Counted from the first letter of the stretch, positions 7,464-14,856 are shown. The stretch is 14,957 nt of DNA from Peptococcaceae bacterium (GCA_900756555.1 CAAEKP010000005.1:1-14957); one strand, 5' to 3'. The notes: generated by a model from the sequence alone, not told the origin. Numbers and translations: made by a program.

Positions 7464-10400
7464 TTATTGTTTCTCAACTACCTGATAAGCACTGTCCGTT
7501 TCCGCAGCTGCTTCTATCCACGATTCAGCCTCTTCATACACTACAGGTGCTGTGACTGGCAGAACGGTTAAACCAAAATATTTATCAAAAAATTGTTTCA
7601 GCTTTTCAATCACGCTCTGCTTTTTGGCATCGCGTTTCCCGCCGCCAAAGCGAGATACAGGTGGCATGATACGGTCAATATCGGTTCCAGTTGTCTTTAA
7701 CACACCGTCACGGAAGGCGTTGTCCATTAACTTTCTGGTTTCTTCTTCCTTTAGCTTATCTGCCTTAATCAAATTCTGAATGTCTATTTCCCGTTGCTGC
7801 TGCACAAAGCGTTGCCAATCGGCAGTAATATCTGTACTTGTGTTGATAGTGGCAATAAAATTTTCAATCAATTCTTTTTTAGAGCGCAGCTGCAAACTGG
7901 AACGAATGGCTTTATCAATAGCGCCAAGAATTTCTTTGTCCTTGCAGTTGCTGTCATGGTACTTGGCTACCAACATCAGAATATAATCAATGTTGACTTC
8001 CACCTGTTTCACCAGTTCCATTTCAAACACTACATCGTCTAAGATGCTATCTTTTGTTCCCATTGGCTTCTTCATCTCGTCATACACATCATGGTAGGTA
8101 CCCGTGTAGTCCTGAAAATCAGCCGGAGATAACAGTTCATTGCCCACAAAGAGGTCAAATGCAGACAGTATATTTCTCAGGCGCAGGATATTGCCAAACA
8201 AAATAAGAAAATCCTTTTTGTTTTGTTCCCCCATAATCTGCTCGCCCAGAGGAAACTGTTCCAACAATTCCTCGATTCTCTCCTCATAGCCCTTCTGCTC
8301 GCGGCCTTTGTCATCGGTGTAGCCATAGTAGTAATCTTCATAGGATTTCAACAGCACAATGCCGTTGGCTTCTTTATCACCAAATAAGGCTATCGCATCG
8401 TTGGTTGCTTTTTCTAAATCACGGAAGCAGACTATATTACCAAATGTCTTTACCGAGTTCAAGATACGATTTGTGCGCGAGAACGCCTGAATCAAGCCGT
8501 GCATTTTGAGGTTTTTATCTACCCACAAGGTATTCAGTGTGGTGGCATCAAACCCTGTCAGAAACATATTTACAACAATCAGCAAATCGACCTCACGATT
8601 TTTTACTCGCTGCGATATATCTTTGTAATAATCCTGAAATCCCTTACTGGATGTATCAAAGTTTGTTTTGAATATCTTGTTATAATCATCAATGGCCATA
8701 TCTAGGAAATCGCGAGAGCTTTGGTCTAGTCCATCGGTGTCAAAGCTTTCATCTTCTAAAATTCCATCGGCATTGTCCGGTTCGTTGGGCGCGAAAGAAA
8801 AGATGGTTGCAATGGTGAAATCACGATGTTGTGCGGAAAGCTGCTTTTTGAATTCCAGATAATATTTTTTACACACCGGAATGGAGCTGACCGCAAACAG
8901 GGAGTTAAACCCATTCACCCTCTGTCCTTTTAAGCTGTAATAAGAATTACGCATGGTTTTCTGGTCAAAATGTTCCAGAATGTACGCCACCACTGCCGAG
9001 ATACGCTCCGGCGCGCTCAATGCTTCTTCCGTATCAATAGCATTGACCTGTTTGTCCTGCTTGCCATCTTTCTGGGTTACGGTGTTGATATAGTCAATGC
9101 GGAATGGCAGCACATTGCCATCATTAATGGCATCTACAATGGTGTAGGTGTGCAGTTTTTCGCCAAAGGCCTGCGCCGTGGTTCTCAATTCTGGATTGCC
9201 GCCCGTTCCTGCATTTACAGAGAAAATTGGCGTGCCTGTGAAACCAAAAATATGATAGTTTTTGAAATACTTGTCCACCTTGATGGTCTTTTCGCCTTTT
9301 TTAATCTGTCCACCCACAATCTTGGTGTGCATATCGCCAAACTGGCTGCGGTGACATTCATCAAACACCAGCACAATATGCTTGTTGCGGATTGGATGAT
9401 TTGGATTCTTGGTGATAAACACATCCAACTTTTGAATGGTGGTGACTATAATACGGGATGTGCTGTCCTCCAGCTGTTTCTGCAATATAGCGGTATTTCG
9501 GTTGCTGTTGGCCGCACCCTTTTCAAAGCGGTCATATTCTTTAATGGTCTGGTAATCTAAATCCTTACGATCCACCACAAACAATACTTTTTCAATATAC
9601 GGCAGACTGGTGGCAAGCTGGGCAGTTTTGAAAGAAGTCAGCGTCTTGCCACTGCCTGTGGTGTGCCAGATATAGCCGCCTGCTTCCAGCGTGCCCATCT
9701 TTTTATAGTTTGTGGACACTTCTATCCGGTTCAAAATCCGTTCCGTTGCCACAATCTGATATGGACGCATCACCAGCAGCAAATCTTCCGAGGTGAACAC
9801 ACAATATTTGGTCAGGATATTCAGAATGGTATGCTTGGCAAAGAATGTCTTTGTAAAGTCCACCAAATCTGCAATCACTTTATTATTGCCATCCGCCCAG
9901 TAAGAGGTAAACTCAAAGCTGTTGGATGTTTTCCTGCTGTGCTTCTTGGATGAAGTTTCATTCTCTTTGATATGGCTGGCTCTGGTGGTGTTGGAATAAT
10001 ATTTTGTGTATGTGCCGTTGGAGATTACAAAAATCTGCACATATTCATACAGTCCGCTTCCTGCCCAAAAGCTGTCTCGCTGATAACGGTTAATCTGATT
10101 GAACGCTTCCTTAATCGCTACACCGCGCCGTTTTAACTCCACATGAACCAGCGGCAACCCATTCACCAAAATAGTCACATCGTAGCGCGTGTCATGCTTG
10201 CCCTCTGCTTCCTCATACTGATTGATAACCTGCAAGCGGTTGTTATGAATATTCTTTTTATCAATCAAAGAGATATTCATGGTGGAACCGTCCTCGCGGG
10301 TTAAGTTCTGCACATAATCTTCCTGAATTTTGCGTGTTTTTTCCACAATCCCTTCATTAGTATTGGCTATCTTGTTTTTGAAAAAGCTATTCCACTCTTT

Positions 10401-10631
10401 GTCCGTAAACTGATAATGATTCAATAACTCTAACTGCGTGCGGAGATTGGCAATGAGTGCTTCGGAATTATGAATAGTCACATACTCATAGCCCTGCTCG
10501 CCCAGCATTTTAATAAACACGGCCTCCAGCGCAGCCTCACTCTGATACGCATCCGAGCGCTTGCTCTGCGGCTCATACTCTGTGACTACCGTACTCTCAT
10601 TGGTAGAAAGCACGATATTGTAGATACTCAT
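7464..10631 (-). CDS. hsdR: Type I restriction enzyme R subunit (EcoR124/type IC-like)
   Basis: Motor and nuclease subunit: it translocates DNA using ATP and cleaves at a distance when the holoenzyme meets an unmodified site. The 1055-residue product has a PD-(D/E)xK nuclease domain with D151 (TRYDVTILVNG), E165 and K167 (VHVELKRRG), the same residue numbers I recall for EcoR124I. A Q-containing NQINRYQRDSFWAG follows at about 178-191. The SF2 helicase motor has TTGSGKT (324-330), DECH (424-427), FGFTGTP (462-468), FLTGFDATTLNTLWVD (motif V) and QAFSRTNRI (motif VI). A helical C-terminal domain would dock on the methylase. All catalytic motifs are present, so it looks active. The ATG at 10631 has GGGGG 7 bases upstream and lies 34 bases after the hsdS stop, as the last gene of the hsdM-rhuM-hsdS-hsdR operon. 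It ends in TAA just before a strong terminator. Confidence 0.97.
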   Translation of the reverse strand: MSIYNIVLSTNESTVVTEYEPQSKRSDAYQSEAALEAVFIKMLGEQGYEYVTIHNSEALIANLRTQLELLNHYQFTDKEWNSFFKNKIANTNEGIVEKTRKIQEDYVQNLTREDGSTMNISLIDKKNIHNNRLQVINQYEEAEGKHDTRYDVTILVNGLPLVHVELKRRGVAIKEAFNQINRYQRDSFWAGSGLYEYVQIFVISNGTYTKYYSNTTRASHIKENETSSKKHSRKTSNSFEFTSYWADGNNKVIADLVDFTKTFFAKHTILNILTKYCVFTSEDLLLVMRPYQIVATERILNRIEVSTNYKKMGTLEAGGYIWHTTGSGKTLTSFKTAQLATSLPYIEKVLFVVDRKDLDYQTIKEYDRFEKGAANSNRNTAILQKQLEDSTSRIIVTTIQKLDVFITKNPNHPIRNKHIVLVFDECHRSQFGDMHTKIVGGQIKKGEKTIKVDKYFKNYHIFGFTGTPIFSVNAGTGGNPELRTTAQAFGEKLHTYTIVDAINDGNVLPFRIDYINTVTQKDGKQDKQVNAIDTEEALSAPERISAVVAYILEHFDQKTMRNSYYSLKGQRVNGFNSLFAVSSIPVCKKYYLEFKKQLSAQHRDFTIATIFSFAPNEPDNADGILEDESFDTDGLDQSSRDFLDMAIDDYNKIFKTNFDTSSKGFQDYYKDISQRVKNREVDLLIVVNMFLTGFDATTLNTLWVDKNLKMHGLIQAFSRTNRILNSVKTFGNIVCFRDLEKATNDAIALFGDKEANGIVLLKSYEDYYYGYTDDKGREQKGYEERIEELLEQFPLGEQIMGEQNKKDFLILFGNILRLRNILSAFDLFVGNELLSPADFQDYTGTYHDVYDEMKKPMGTKDSILDDVVFEMELVKQVEVNIDYILMLVAKYHDSNCKDKEILGAIDKAIRSSLQLRSKKELIENFIATINTSTDITADWQRFVQQQREIDIQNLIKADKLKEEETRKLMDNAFRDGVLKTTGTDIDRIMPPVSRFGGGKRDAKKQSVIEKLKQFFDKYFGLTVLPVTAPVVYEEAESWIEAAAETDSAYQVVEKQ

Positions 10632-10665
10632 AGAAATCCCCCTTCTTCCTATCCTAGTCTGTATC

Positions 10666-11850
10666 TTACTCTATTGGTTGGAATGTCAATAATCTATCAC
10701 GGTAGTATTCATATTGTTTTTGGCGTGCCTCAATCTCCGCTGGCAAGCCAGAAGTTAAATCATTACACAGCGCATCAAAGCGGTCAAGAATTGCAATAAT
10801 TTGTTCTTGTTTTTCAAGTGGCAATATTGGGACAAGTATTTTTGACAATTTCGACCCAGTCGTTGTAGCTCTAGTAGTAAATGCAGCATATCTTACAATC
10901 GTATCTCTAACTTGTTTAGTAGAAAAATAATACGAGCAAAATTTGGGTAAAAGCAGATTTGTTGTTGGTCGTGCTCTCAAAACAAATCCGCTAAAAACGC
11001 AATTCGGAATATCTTCAATTAATGTACTTGCCATTCCAATATCTTCTTTTGTTTCAGATGTTCTTGTAAAGAAAACATCACCAATTTTTGCACTATATCT
11101 CTCAATCTCATCTGCTGAAACATCGACCAGCCCACTAAAAGAGCCATTAGCCAACCAGCGTTTATTATATACATCTGTAAAATTGATTATTGGCTGCCCC
11201 TGTCCAAAAGCAGCTTTTTCTTTGTTAAGCCCATTTTTTATTTCAAATAATTCACCAACAGACTTATATTCAATATTTTTGTCGGCAAAGTTCATTATAG
11301 CATTATGATAATACTCATACTGTTTCTTTCTAGCTGTAAGCTCTGCTGTAAGCTCTGCTGTAAGCTCTGTGAAATTGTCCAGAATACGAACAATTTCACT
11401 CTGCACTGGCAGCGGAGGGACTGGAATTTTGATTCGTGCCATAACATTGCTCATCAGTTTTGGATTGCCCATTCCTTTATTTACATGCTGTGGTGTTGTA
11501 ATACCCAAAGCATAAAAAAGATATTTCGTGAGAACATCTCCAACAATCACCTTCAATAGACCACATACATTTGTTATACTAAACTTCCCCAAACGGTAAA
11601 ATACTGAACCAGCATTTGCACCATCCGTTGTCCATGTAAGGTACTCACCCTCATAGTCATAAAAAGAAATCCGTCCCAGTACACCATCATTTTCAGTCTG
11701 TGATGAATATACCGGATAATCTCCAGCATTATCTCGAATATAATCTTTCGACATTACTCTCCCACGGGAAATATTGCAAATCTCATCAATCCTCTTATAC
11801 TCCACCCCATTTGGGCAAAGTTCCTGTATCAATTCATCCAGTTTACTCAT
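10666..11850 (-). CDS. hsdS: Type I restriction enzyme specificity subunit (two target-recognition domains, ELTA x3 spacer)
   Basis: DNA-recognition subunit of the methylase and restriction complexes. The 394-residue product has the usual circular design. TRD1 spans about residues 16-148. A central conserved region follows (PPLPVQSEIVRILDNF, three ELTA units at 162-173, then ARKKQYEYYHNAI). TRD2 spans about 190-340, and a second conserved region (LPLEKQEQIIAILDRF, then ARQKQYEYYRDRLLTF) echoes the first. The ELTA repeat is typical of EcoR124-type HsdS, where repeat number sets the spacer of the bipartite site. I chose the ATG at 11850: AGGTG lies 6 bases upstream; a GTG nine bases earlier is in frame but overlaps that ribosome site. 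The start overlaps the rhuM stop by 8 bases, so translation is likely coupled. The recognition sequence cannot be read from the protein. Confidence 0.95.
   Translation of the reverse strand: MSKLDELIQELCPNGVEYKRIDEICNISRGRVMSKDYIRDNAGDYPVYSSQTENDGVLGRISFYDYEGEYLTWTTDGANAGSVFYRLGKFSITNVCGLLKVIVGDVLTKYLFYALGITTPQHVNKGMGNPKLMSNVMARIKIPVPPLPVQSEIVRILDNFTELTAELTAELTARKKQYEYYHNAIMNFADKNIEYKSVGELFEIKNGLNKEKAAFGQGQPIINFTDVYNKRWLANGSFSGLVDVSADEIERYSAKIGDVFFTRTSETKEDIGMASTLIEDIPNCVFSGFVLRARPTTNLLLPKFCSYYFSTKQVRDTIVRYAAFTTRATTTGSKLSKILVPILPLEKQEQIIAILDRFDALCNDLTSGLPAEIEARQKQYEYYRDRLLTFQPIE
11334..11369 (-). repeat. Three perfect 12-bp tandem repeats inside hsdS
   Basis: The plus-strand unit CTGTAAGCTCTG occurs three times without a mismatch (11334-11345, 11346-11357, 11358-11369). 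On the coding strand each unit adds one Glu-Leu-Thr-Ala block to the helix joining the two target-recognition domains. Twelve bases keep the frame, so gain or loss of a unit by strand slippage or recombination gives a full-length HsdS with altered spacing. In EcoR124I and its relative with one more repeat, this change shifts the non-specific spacer of the site by one base. Confidence 0.93.
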
Positions 11851-12838
11851 GCTGTTCACCTGCTTTCAACATTCGACTGACTGCTTTGTCAAAATCCGAG
11901 GTAATCTTCTGCGTTTTGTTGAATTCGTCATATTCCGCAGAGGCTTTTTCTTTTGCCATCTTACTGCTGATTTTTCCTTTATCGCGCAGAATGTCGTATC
12001 TGCGGAACGCCAGAAATTCATTTACGCTGGCAGCAAATTCTTCCATGGTAAATGTATTTTCCCGCTCAATTAAATCTTCAATGTAATCAAAATATCCGGT
12101 CACGGCACGCTCCAACTGGCGAATCTGTTTTTCTTCCAGATAGTTCTTTGCAACAACTACATCCGATTTTAGAATACGACCGTCGGGAGCGTTTTTCCAA
12201 GTGGTCAGCCCCATATTATCTTTCGTTCTGTCCGCAGATGTATAGACAATTTCCGCTGCGGTCTGCCCAGTGATTGCATAATGGAACCTGTTCTGCACCA
12301 TAGCATAAAAATCGTGTGTGGCCTGTGCATTTTTATCGTAGTCAATGCTACATTCCGCAAAAATGTCCGTAATCTGCTGCCAGATACGCCGTTCACTTGC
12401 ACGGATGGAGCGAACCCGTTCCAGTAATTCACGAAAATAATCTTTGCCAAAAACAGTTTTCCCCTGTTTTAAGCGTTCATCATCCATGGCAAACCCTTTA
12501 ATCATGTACTCCTTCAAAACGCTGGTAGCCCAGATTCTGAACTGCGTAGCTCTGCGAGAGTTGACACGATAGCCCACGGAAATAATGGCATCAAGATTAT
12601 AGAACGCAACCGGCTGCTTTACTCCATCAACACGCACTTTTTGCGTGTTGTTCTCCCTGTCCAATTCTCCCTCATCAAAAACATTATTAATATGCTTTCG
12701 GATCGTGGACTCACTTTTATCAAAAAGAACTGCCATTTGATTTGCTGTTATCCAAATTGTTTCATTCTGAATAAACGCATTTACTGTTACATCTTCCTCG
12801 GCAGACTGATAAATTAAAAACTGCACTTCATTACTCAT
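11843..12838 (-). CDS. RhuM-family protein (Virulence_RhuM), encoded inside the hsd operon
   Basis: A 331-residue protein with the family layout. The N-terminal part has TIWITANQMAVLFDKSEST (about 27-45), IRKHINNVFDEGEL, and AFYNLDAIISVGYRVNSRRA followed by TQFRIWATSVLKEYM, which looks like a phage-antirepressor-like DNA-binding region. The C-terminal part has the conserved HYAITGQTAAEIVYTSAD, NMGLTTWKN and LKSDVVVAKNYL. The family is named after rhuM of Salmonella SPI-3; its biochemical role is unknown, and members often occur next to or within type I restriction loci. The ATG at 12838 has AGGTG 6 bases upstream; an in-frame GTG at 12847 is less likely. The gene lies 122 bases after hsdM and overlaps hsdS by 8 bases, so its level should follow that of HsdS. 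A role in regulating or tuning the enzyme is a guess from context. Confidence 0.9.
   Translation of the reverse strand: MSNEVQFLIYQSAEEDVTVNAFIQNETIWITANQMAVLFDKSESTIRKHINNVFDEGELDRENNTQKVRVDGVKQPVAFYNLDAIISVGYRVNSRRATQFRIWATSVLKEYMIKGFAMDDERLKQGKTVFGKDYFRELLERVRSIRASERRIWQQITDIFAECSIDYDKNAQATHDFYAMVQNRFHYAITGQTAAEIVYTSADRTKDNMGLTTWKNAPDGRILKSDVVVAKNYLEEKQIRQLERAVTGYFDYIEDLIERENTFTMEEFAASVNEFLAFRRYDILRDKGKISSKMAKEKASAEYDEFNKTQKITSDFDKAVSRMLKAGEQHE
11855..11867 (-). promoter_or_regulatory. hsdS ribosome binding region, near-copy of the rhuM one
   Basis: The minus strand reads GAAAGCAGGTGAA, with AGGTG ending 6 bases before the hsdS ATG at 11850. The same 13 bases with the same spacing precede rhuM at 12843-12855, and both genes open with ATGAGTAA. 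The site lies within the last codons of rhuM and decides for the 11850 start. Confidence 0.75.
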
Positions 12839-12842
12839 ATCA

Positions 12843-12855
12843 TTCACCTGCTTTC
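12843..12855 (-). promoter_or_regulatory. rhuM ribosome binding region
   Basis: The minus strand reads GAAAGCAGGTGAA, placing AGGTG 6 bases before the ATG at 12838. It is identical over 13 bases to the site before hsdS and decides for the 12838 start over the GTG at 12847, which overlaps it. Confidence 0.75.
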
Positions 12856-12861
12856 ACCCTG

Positions 12862-12896
12862 TTGAACGATTCGGAATTTCCGAATAGTTGCGTATT
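12862..12896. repeat. 35-bp direct repeat with internal palindrome, copy 1 (hsdM-rhuM gap)
   Basis: Begins TTGAAC and ends GTTGCGTATT on the plus strand. Inside, ATTCGG (12869-12874) and CCGAAT (12880-12885) form a 6-bp stem around AATTT. It matches copy 2 at 12924-12958 at 32 of 35 positions, 62 bases away. One changed stem position is compensated on the other arm (T-A here, C-G in copy 2), which suggests the dyad itself is kept by selection. Confidence 0.85.
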
Positions 12897-12923
12897 GTTA
12901 TTCATTTTTCGTGTACCTTCCAT

Positions 12924-12958
12924 TTGAACTATCCGGAATTTCCGGATAGTTGCGTATT
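12924..12958. repeat. 35-bp direct repeat with internal palindrome, copy 2 (hsdM-rhuM gap)
   Basis: Partner of the repeat at 12862-12896. CTATCCGG (12929-12936) and CCGGATAG (12942-12949) form a perfect 8-bp stem around AATTT. It ends two bases from the hsdM stop codon. On the plus strand a T-rich run begins about seven bases after the stem; on the minus strand, the direction of the operon, no T-run follows. It is therefore unlikely to terminate hsd transcription, but as RNA it could act as a stability or attenuation hairpin, and as DNA it could be a protein binding site. Confidence 0.85.
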
Positions 12959-12960
12959 TT

Positions 12961-14538
12961 TTATTTATTTGTACACTCCACCCCAATTTCCGCAATGATT
13001 TTATCAATCTCATCACGCAGTACCTGCTCTCTGGCTACAATCTCTTTGAGTTCTGCGTTGAGCTTCACAATATCAATTTTTTCTCTGGTGTCTTTTTGTT
13101 CCACATAGGTGCTGACGGACAGGTTATACTCGTTTTCTGCAATCTCATCATACGGCACGATTCTGGAGAAATATTCTTTATCTTCCCTTGCCATAAATGC
13201 ATCCACCACATTCTGAATATTGGCATCGGTCAGTTTGTTGCTGTTGGTCACTTTCACAAACTCAGTGGATGCATCAATAAATAATGTCTGGTTGTCTGTT
13301 TTGCTCCGTTTCAACACCATAATGCAGGTGGCAATAGATGTGCCAAAGAACAGATTGCTTGGTAGCTGAATGATGCAGTCAATAAAGTTATTATCAATTA
13401 AATACTGGCGGATTTTCTTTTCTGCACCGCCGCGATACATCACGCCTGGGAAACAAACAATGGCTGCTGTTCCGTTGGTGGCCAGCCACGCCAGCGCGTG
13501 CATGATAAATGCCAGGTCTGCCTTAGACTTTGGCGCCAGCACACCAGCCGGAGAAAACCGTGGATCGTTAATCAAAACAGGGTTATCATCGCCCTCCCAC
13601 GGAATCGAATATGGAGGATTAGAAACGATTACTTCGAATGGTTCATCGTCCCAATGCTGCGGTGATACTAAGGTATCTTCGTGGGCAATGTCAAATTTAT
13701 CATAACCAATGTCATGCAGGAACATATTGATTCGGCACAGGTTGTAGGTGGTCAGGTTAATTTCCTGCCCATAAAAGCCCTGCCGCACATTGTCTTTGCC
13801 CAAGATTTTTGCCGCTTTCAACAGCAGCGAACCAGAACCGCAAGCAGGGTCATATACTTTGTTGACTTCTGTTTTACCAGCTACCGCAATGCGTGTCAGC
13901 AGTTCGGATACTTCCTGTGGCGTAAAGAACTCACCGCCGCTCTTTCCGGCATTGGATGCATACATACTCATCAGATATTCATAGGCATCACCAAAGGCAT
14001 CAATGGAGTTGTCCTGATAATTGCCTAGCTTCATATCACCGATGCCATCCATCAGTTTTACAAGGTTGGCATTTCGTTTGGCCACAGTGCCACCCAGCTT
14101 ATTGCTGTTGACATCCATATCATCAAACAAGCCAGAAAAATCGTCTTCACTTTCACTGCCTTTGGCAGAATCCTCAATATGACGAAAGGCAGTTTCCAGT
14201 GTCATGTTCAGGCTTTCATCACTGGCAGCTTTCTTGCGCACATTGCAGAACAGCTCCGATGGCAGAATAAAGAATCCTTTCGTATCTACCATATCTTGTC
14301 GCGCCTCTTCTGCATCTTCATCCGAAAGCACTGCATAATCAAAGCCCTCATTGCCAGCTTCCAGTTCCCCTTCATTAATATAATTAGCCAAATTTTCAGA
14401 AATATAACGATAAAACATCATACCCAAAACATATTGCTTAAAGTCCCAGCCATCCACACTGCCGCGCAGTTCATTGGCAATGGCCCAAATGGCACGGTGT
14501 AACTCATCCCGTTCTTGCTCTTTTTTGTTATCTATCAT
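12961..14538 (-). CDS. hsdM: Type I restriction enzyme methyltransferase subunit (N6-adenine)
   Basis: Methylates adenine in the bipartite target, as a dimer with one HsdS, using S-adenosylmethionine. The 525-residue product is close to EcoR124I HsdM in length. An N-terminal helical HsdM_N domain (HRAIWAIANELRGSVDGWDF, then KQYVLGMMFYRYIS) is followed by GKSGGEFFTPQEVSELL at about 199-215, the AdoMet motif DPACGSGS (230-237) and the catalytic NPPY (307-310, in VSNPPYSIPWEG). The C-terminal coiled part (LNAELKEIVAREQVLRDEID) would contact HsdS. I chose the ATG at 14538 because AAAGGAG lies 8 bases upstream; the frame is open 9 codons further, but that codon lacks a ribosome site and would include this one. 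It is the first gene of the hsd operon and looks intact. It ends in TAA. Confidence 0.97.
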   Translation of the reverse strand: MIDNKKEQERDELHRAIWAIANELRGSVDGWDFKQYVLGMMFYRYISENLANYINEGELEAGNEGFDYAVLSDEDAEEARQDMVDTKGFFILPSELFCNVRKKAASDESLNMTLETAFRHIEDSAKGSESEDDFSGLFDDMDVNSNKLGGTVAKRNANLVKLMDGIGDMKLGNYQDNSIDAFGDAYEYLMSMYASNAGKSGGEFFTPQEVSELLTRIAVAGKTEVNKVYDPACGSGSLLLKAAKILGKDNVRQGFYGQEINLTTYNLCRINMFLHDIGYDKFDIAHEDTLVSPQHWDDEPFEVIVSNPPYSIPWEGDDNPVLINDPRFSPAGVLAPKSKADLAFIMHALAWLATNGTAAIVCFPGVMYRGGAEKKIRQYLIDNNFIDCIIQLPSNLFFGTSIATCIMVLKRSKTDNQTLFIDASTEFVKVTNSNKLTDANIQNVVDAFMAREDKEYFSRIVPYDEIAENEYNLSVSTYVEQKDTREKIDIVKLNAELKEIVAREQVLRDEIDKIIAEIGVECTNK

Positions 14539-14580
14539 CTGTTGTGCTCCTTTCGTGGAAAACAAGTTATTCTGTCTGTC

Positions 14581-14611
14581 ATTATATCATAGAACACCCT
14601 TTATTACACAA
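14581..14611 (-). promoter_or_regulatory. Candidate promoter of the hsd operon
   Basis: Minus-strand TATAAT (plus 14581-14586) is a perfect -10. A TTGTGT at plus 14606-14611 is the best -35, but the spacer is 19 bases, longer than ideal; GTGTAA at 17 bases is a poorer match. The start would lie near 14574, giving a leader of about 35 bases before the hsdM ATG. The long spacer suggests a weak or factor-dependent promoter. Confidence 0.55.
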
Positions 14612-14689
14612 AAGATAAGAAAAATCCGCAGCAGAAATCATCAACGCTCCTTCTTCTTTAACCAATTTCAATATAGCAAAAAACCAGGT

Positions 14690-14786
14690 GTGACAGAAAT
14701 GTCACCGCAAATTTGCCAGGACAAATATGTCACCCCAATTTTGGTAGGACAATTTTGTCCCCCTAGTTTGGTAGGACAAATCTGTC
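14690..14786. repeat. Array of four regularly spaced GACA-N4-TGTC palindromes
   Basis: GACA-N4-TGTC occurs at 14692-14703, 14720-14731, 14748-14759 and 14775-14786, with starts 28, 28 and 27 bases apart. The links between them are also alike (roughly CCnCAAATTTGnnAG on the plus strand), giving imperfect 28-bp direct repeats; the first dyad extends to GTGACA/TGTCAC. The array lies about 80-180 bases upstream of the candidate hsdM -35. No other copies were seen in this window. It could be an operator array for hsd, or the leftover multi-repeat end of an IS21-like element, since repeated TGT/ACA-rich terminal blocks are a feature of that family; no transposase gene is present. Confidence 0.75.
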
Positions 14787-14831
14787 ACACATAATGCAAC
14801 GATATGCCACCAGACGGTAGTATCAAGGTGC

Positions 14832-14856
14832 GGGAGGATGATATCCTCCCCTACGG
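14832..14856 (-). repeat. CCGTAGGGG-type hairpin repeat, copy 2
   Basis: The plus strand has GGGAGGAT (14832-14839) and ATCCTCCC (14843-14850) around a 3-base loop, followed by CTACGG. It shares CCCCTACGG (14848-14856) with the repeat between ispG and proS at 2237-2245, where a shorter hairpin sits at the same relative place. Read on the minus strand it is CCGTAGGGG plus a stem, a form I associate with dispersed intergenic repeats of gut Bacillota (memory, not a search). An open frame across it on the minus strand is most likely repeat-derived and not a gene. Confidence 0.65.

Noticed and set aside
8970..9560. Long plus-strand open frame (196 codons)
   Set aside because: It lies entirely opposite the helicase part of hsdR, whose motifs are intact; an antisense shadow.
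10666..11850. Inverting or shuffling hsdS system (second hsdS fragment plus recombinase)
   Set aside because: Only one hsdS is present, its two recognition domains are complete, and no recombinase gene or inverted hsdS copy is seen in the window.
12929..12960. Palindrome plus T-rich run as a plus-strand terminator
   Set aside because: No plus-strand gene precedes it, the T-run begins several bases past the stem, and the sister repeat at 12862 has no comparable T-run; treated as a repeated dyad instead.
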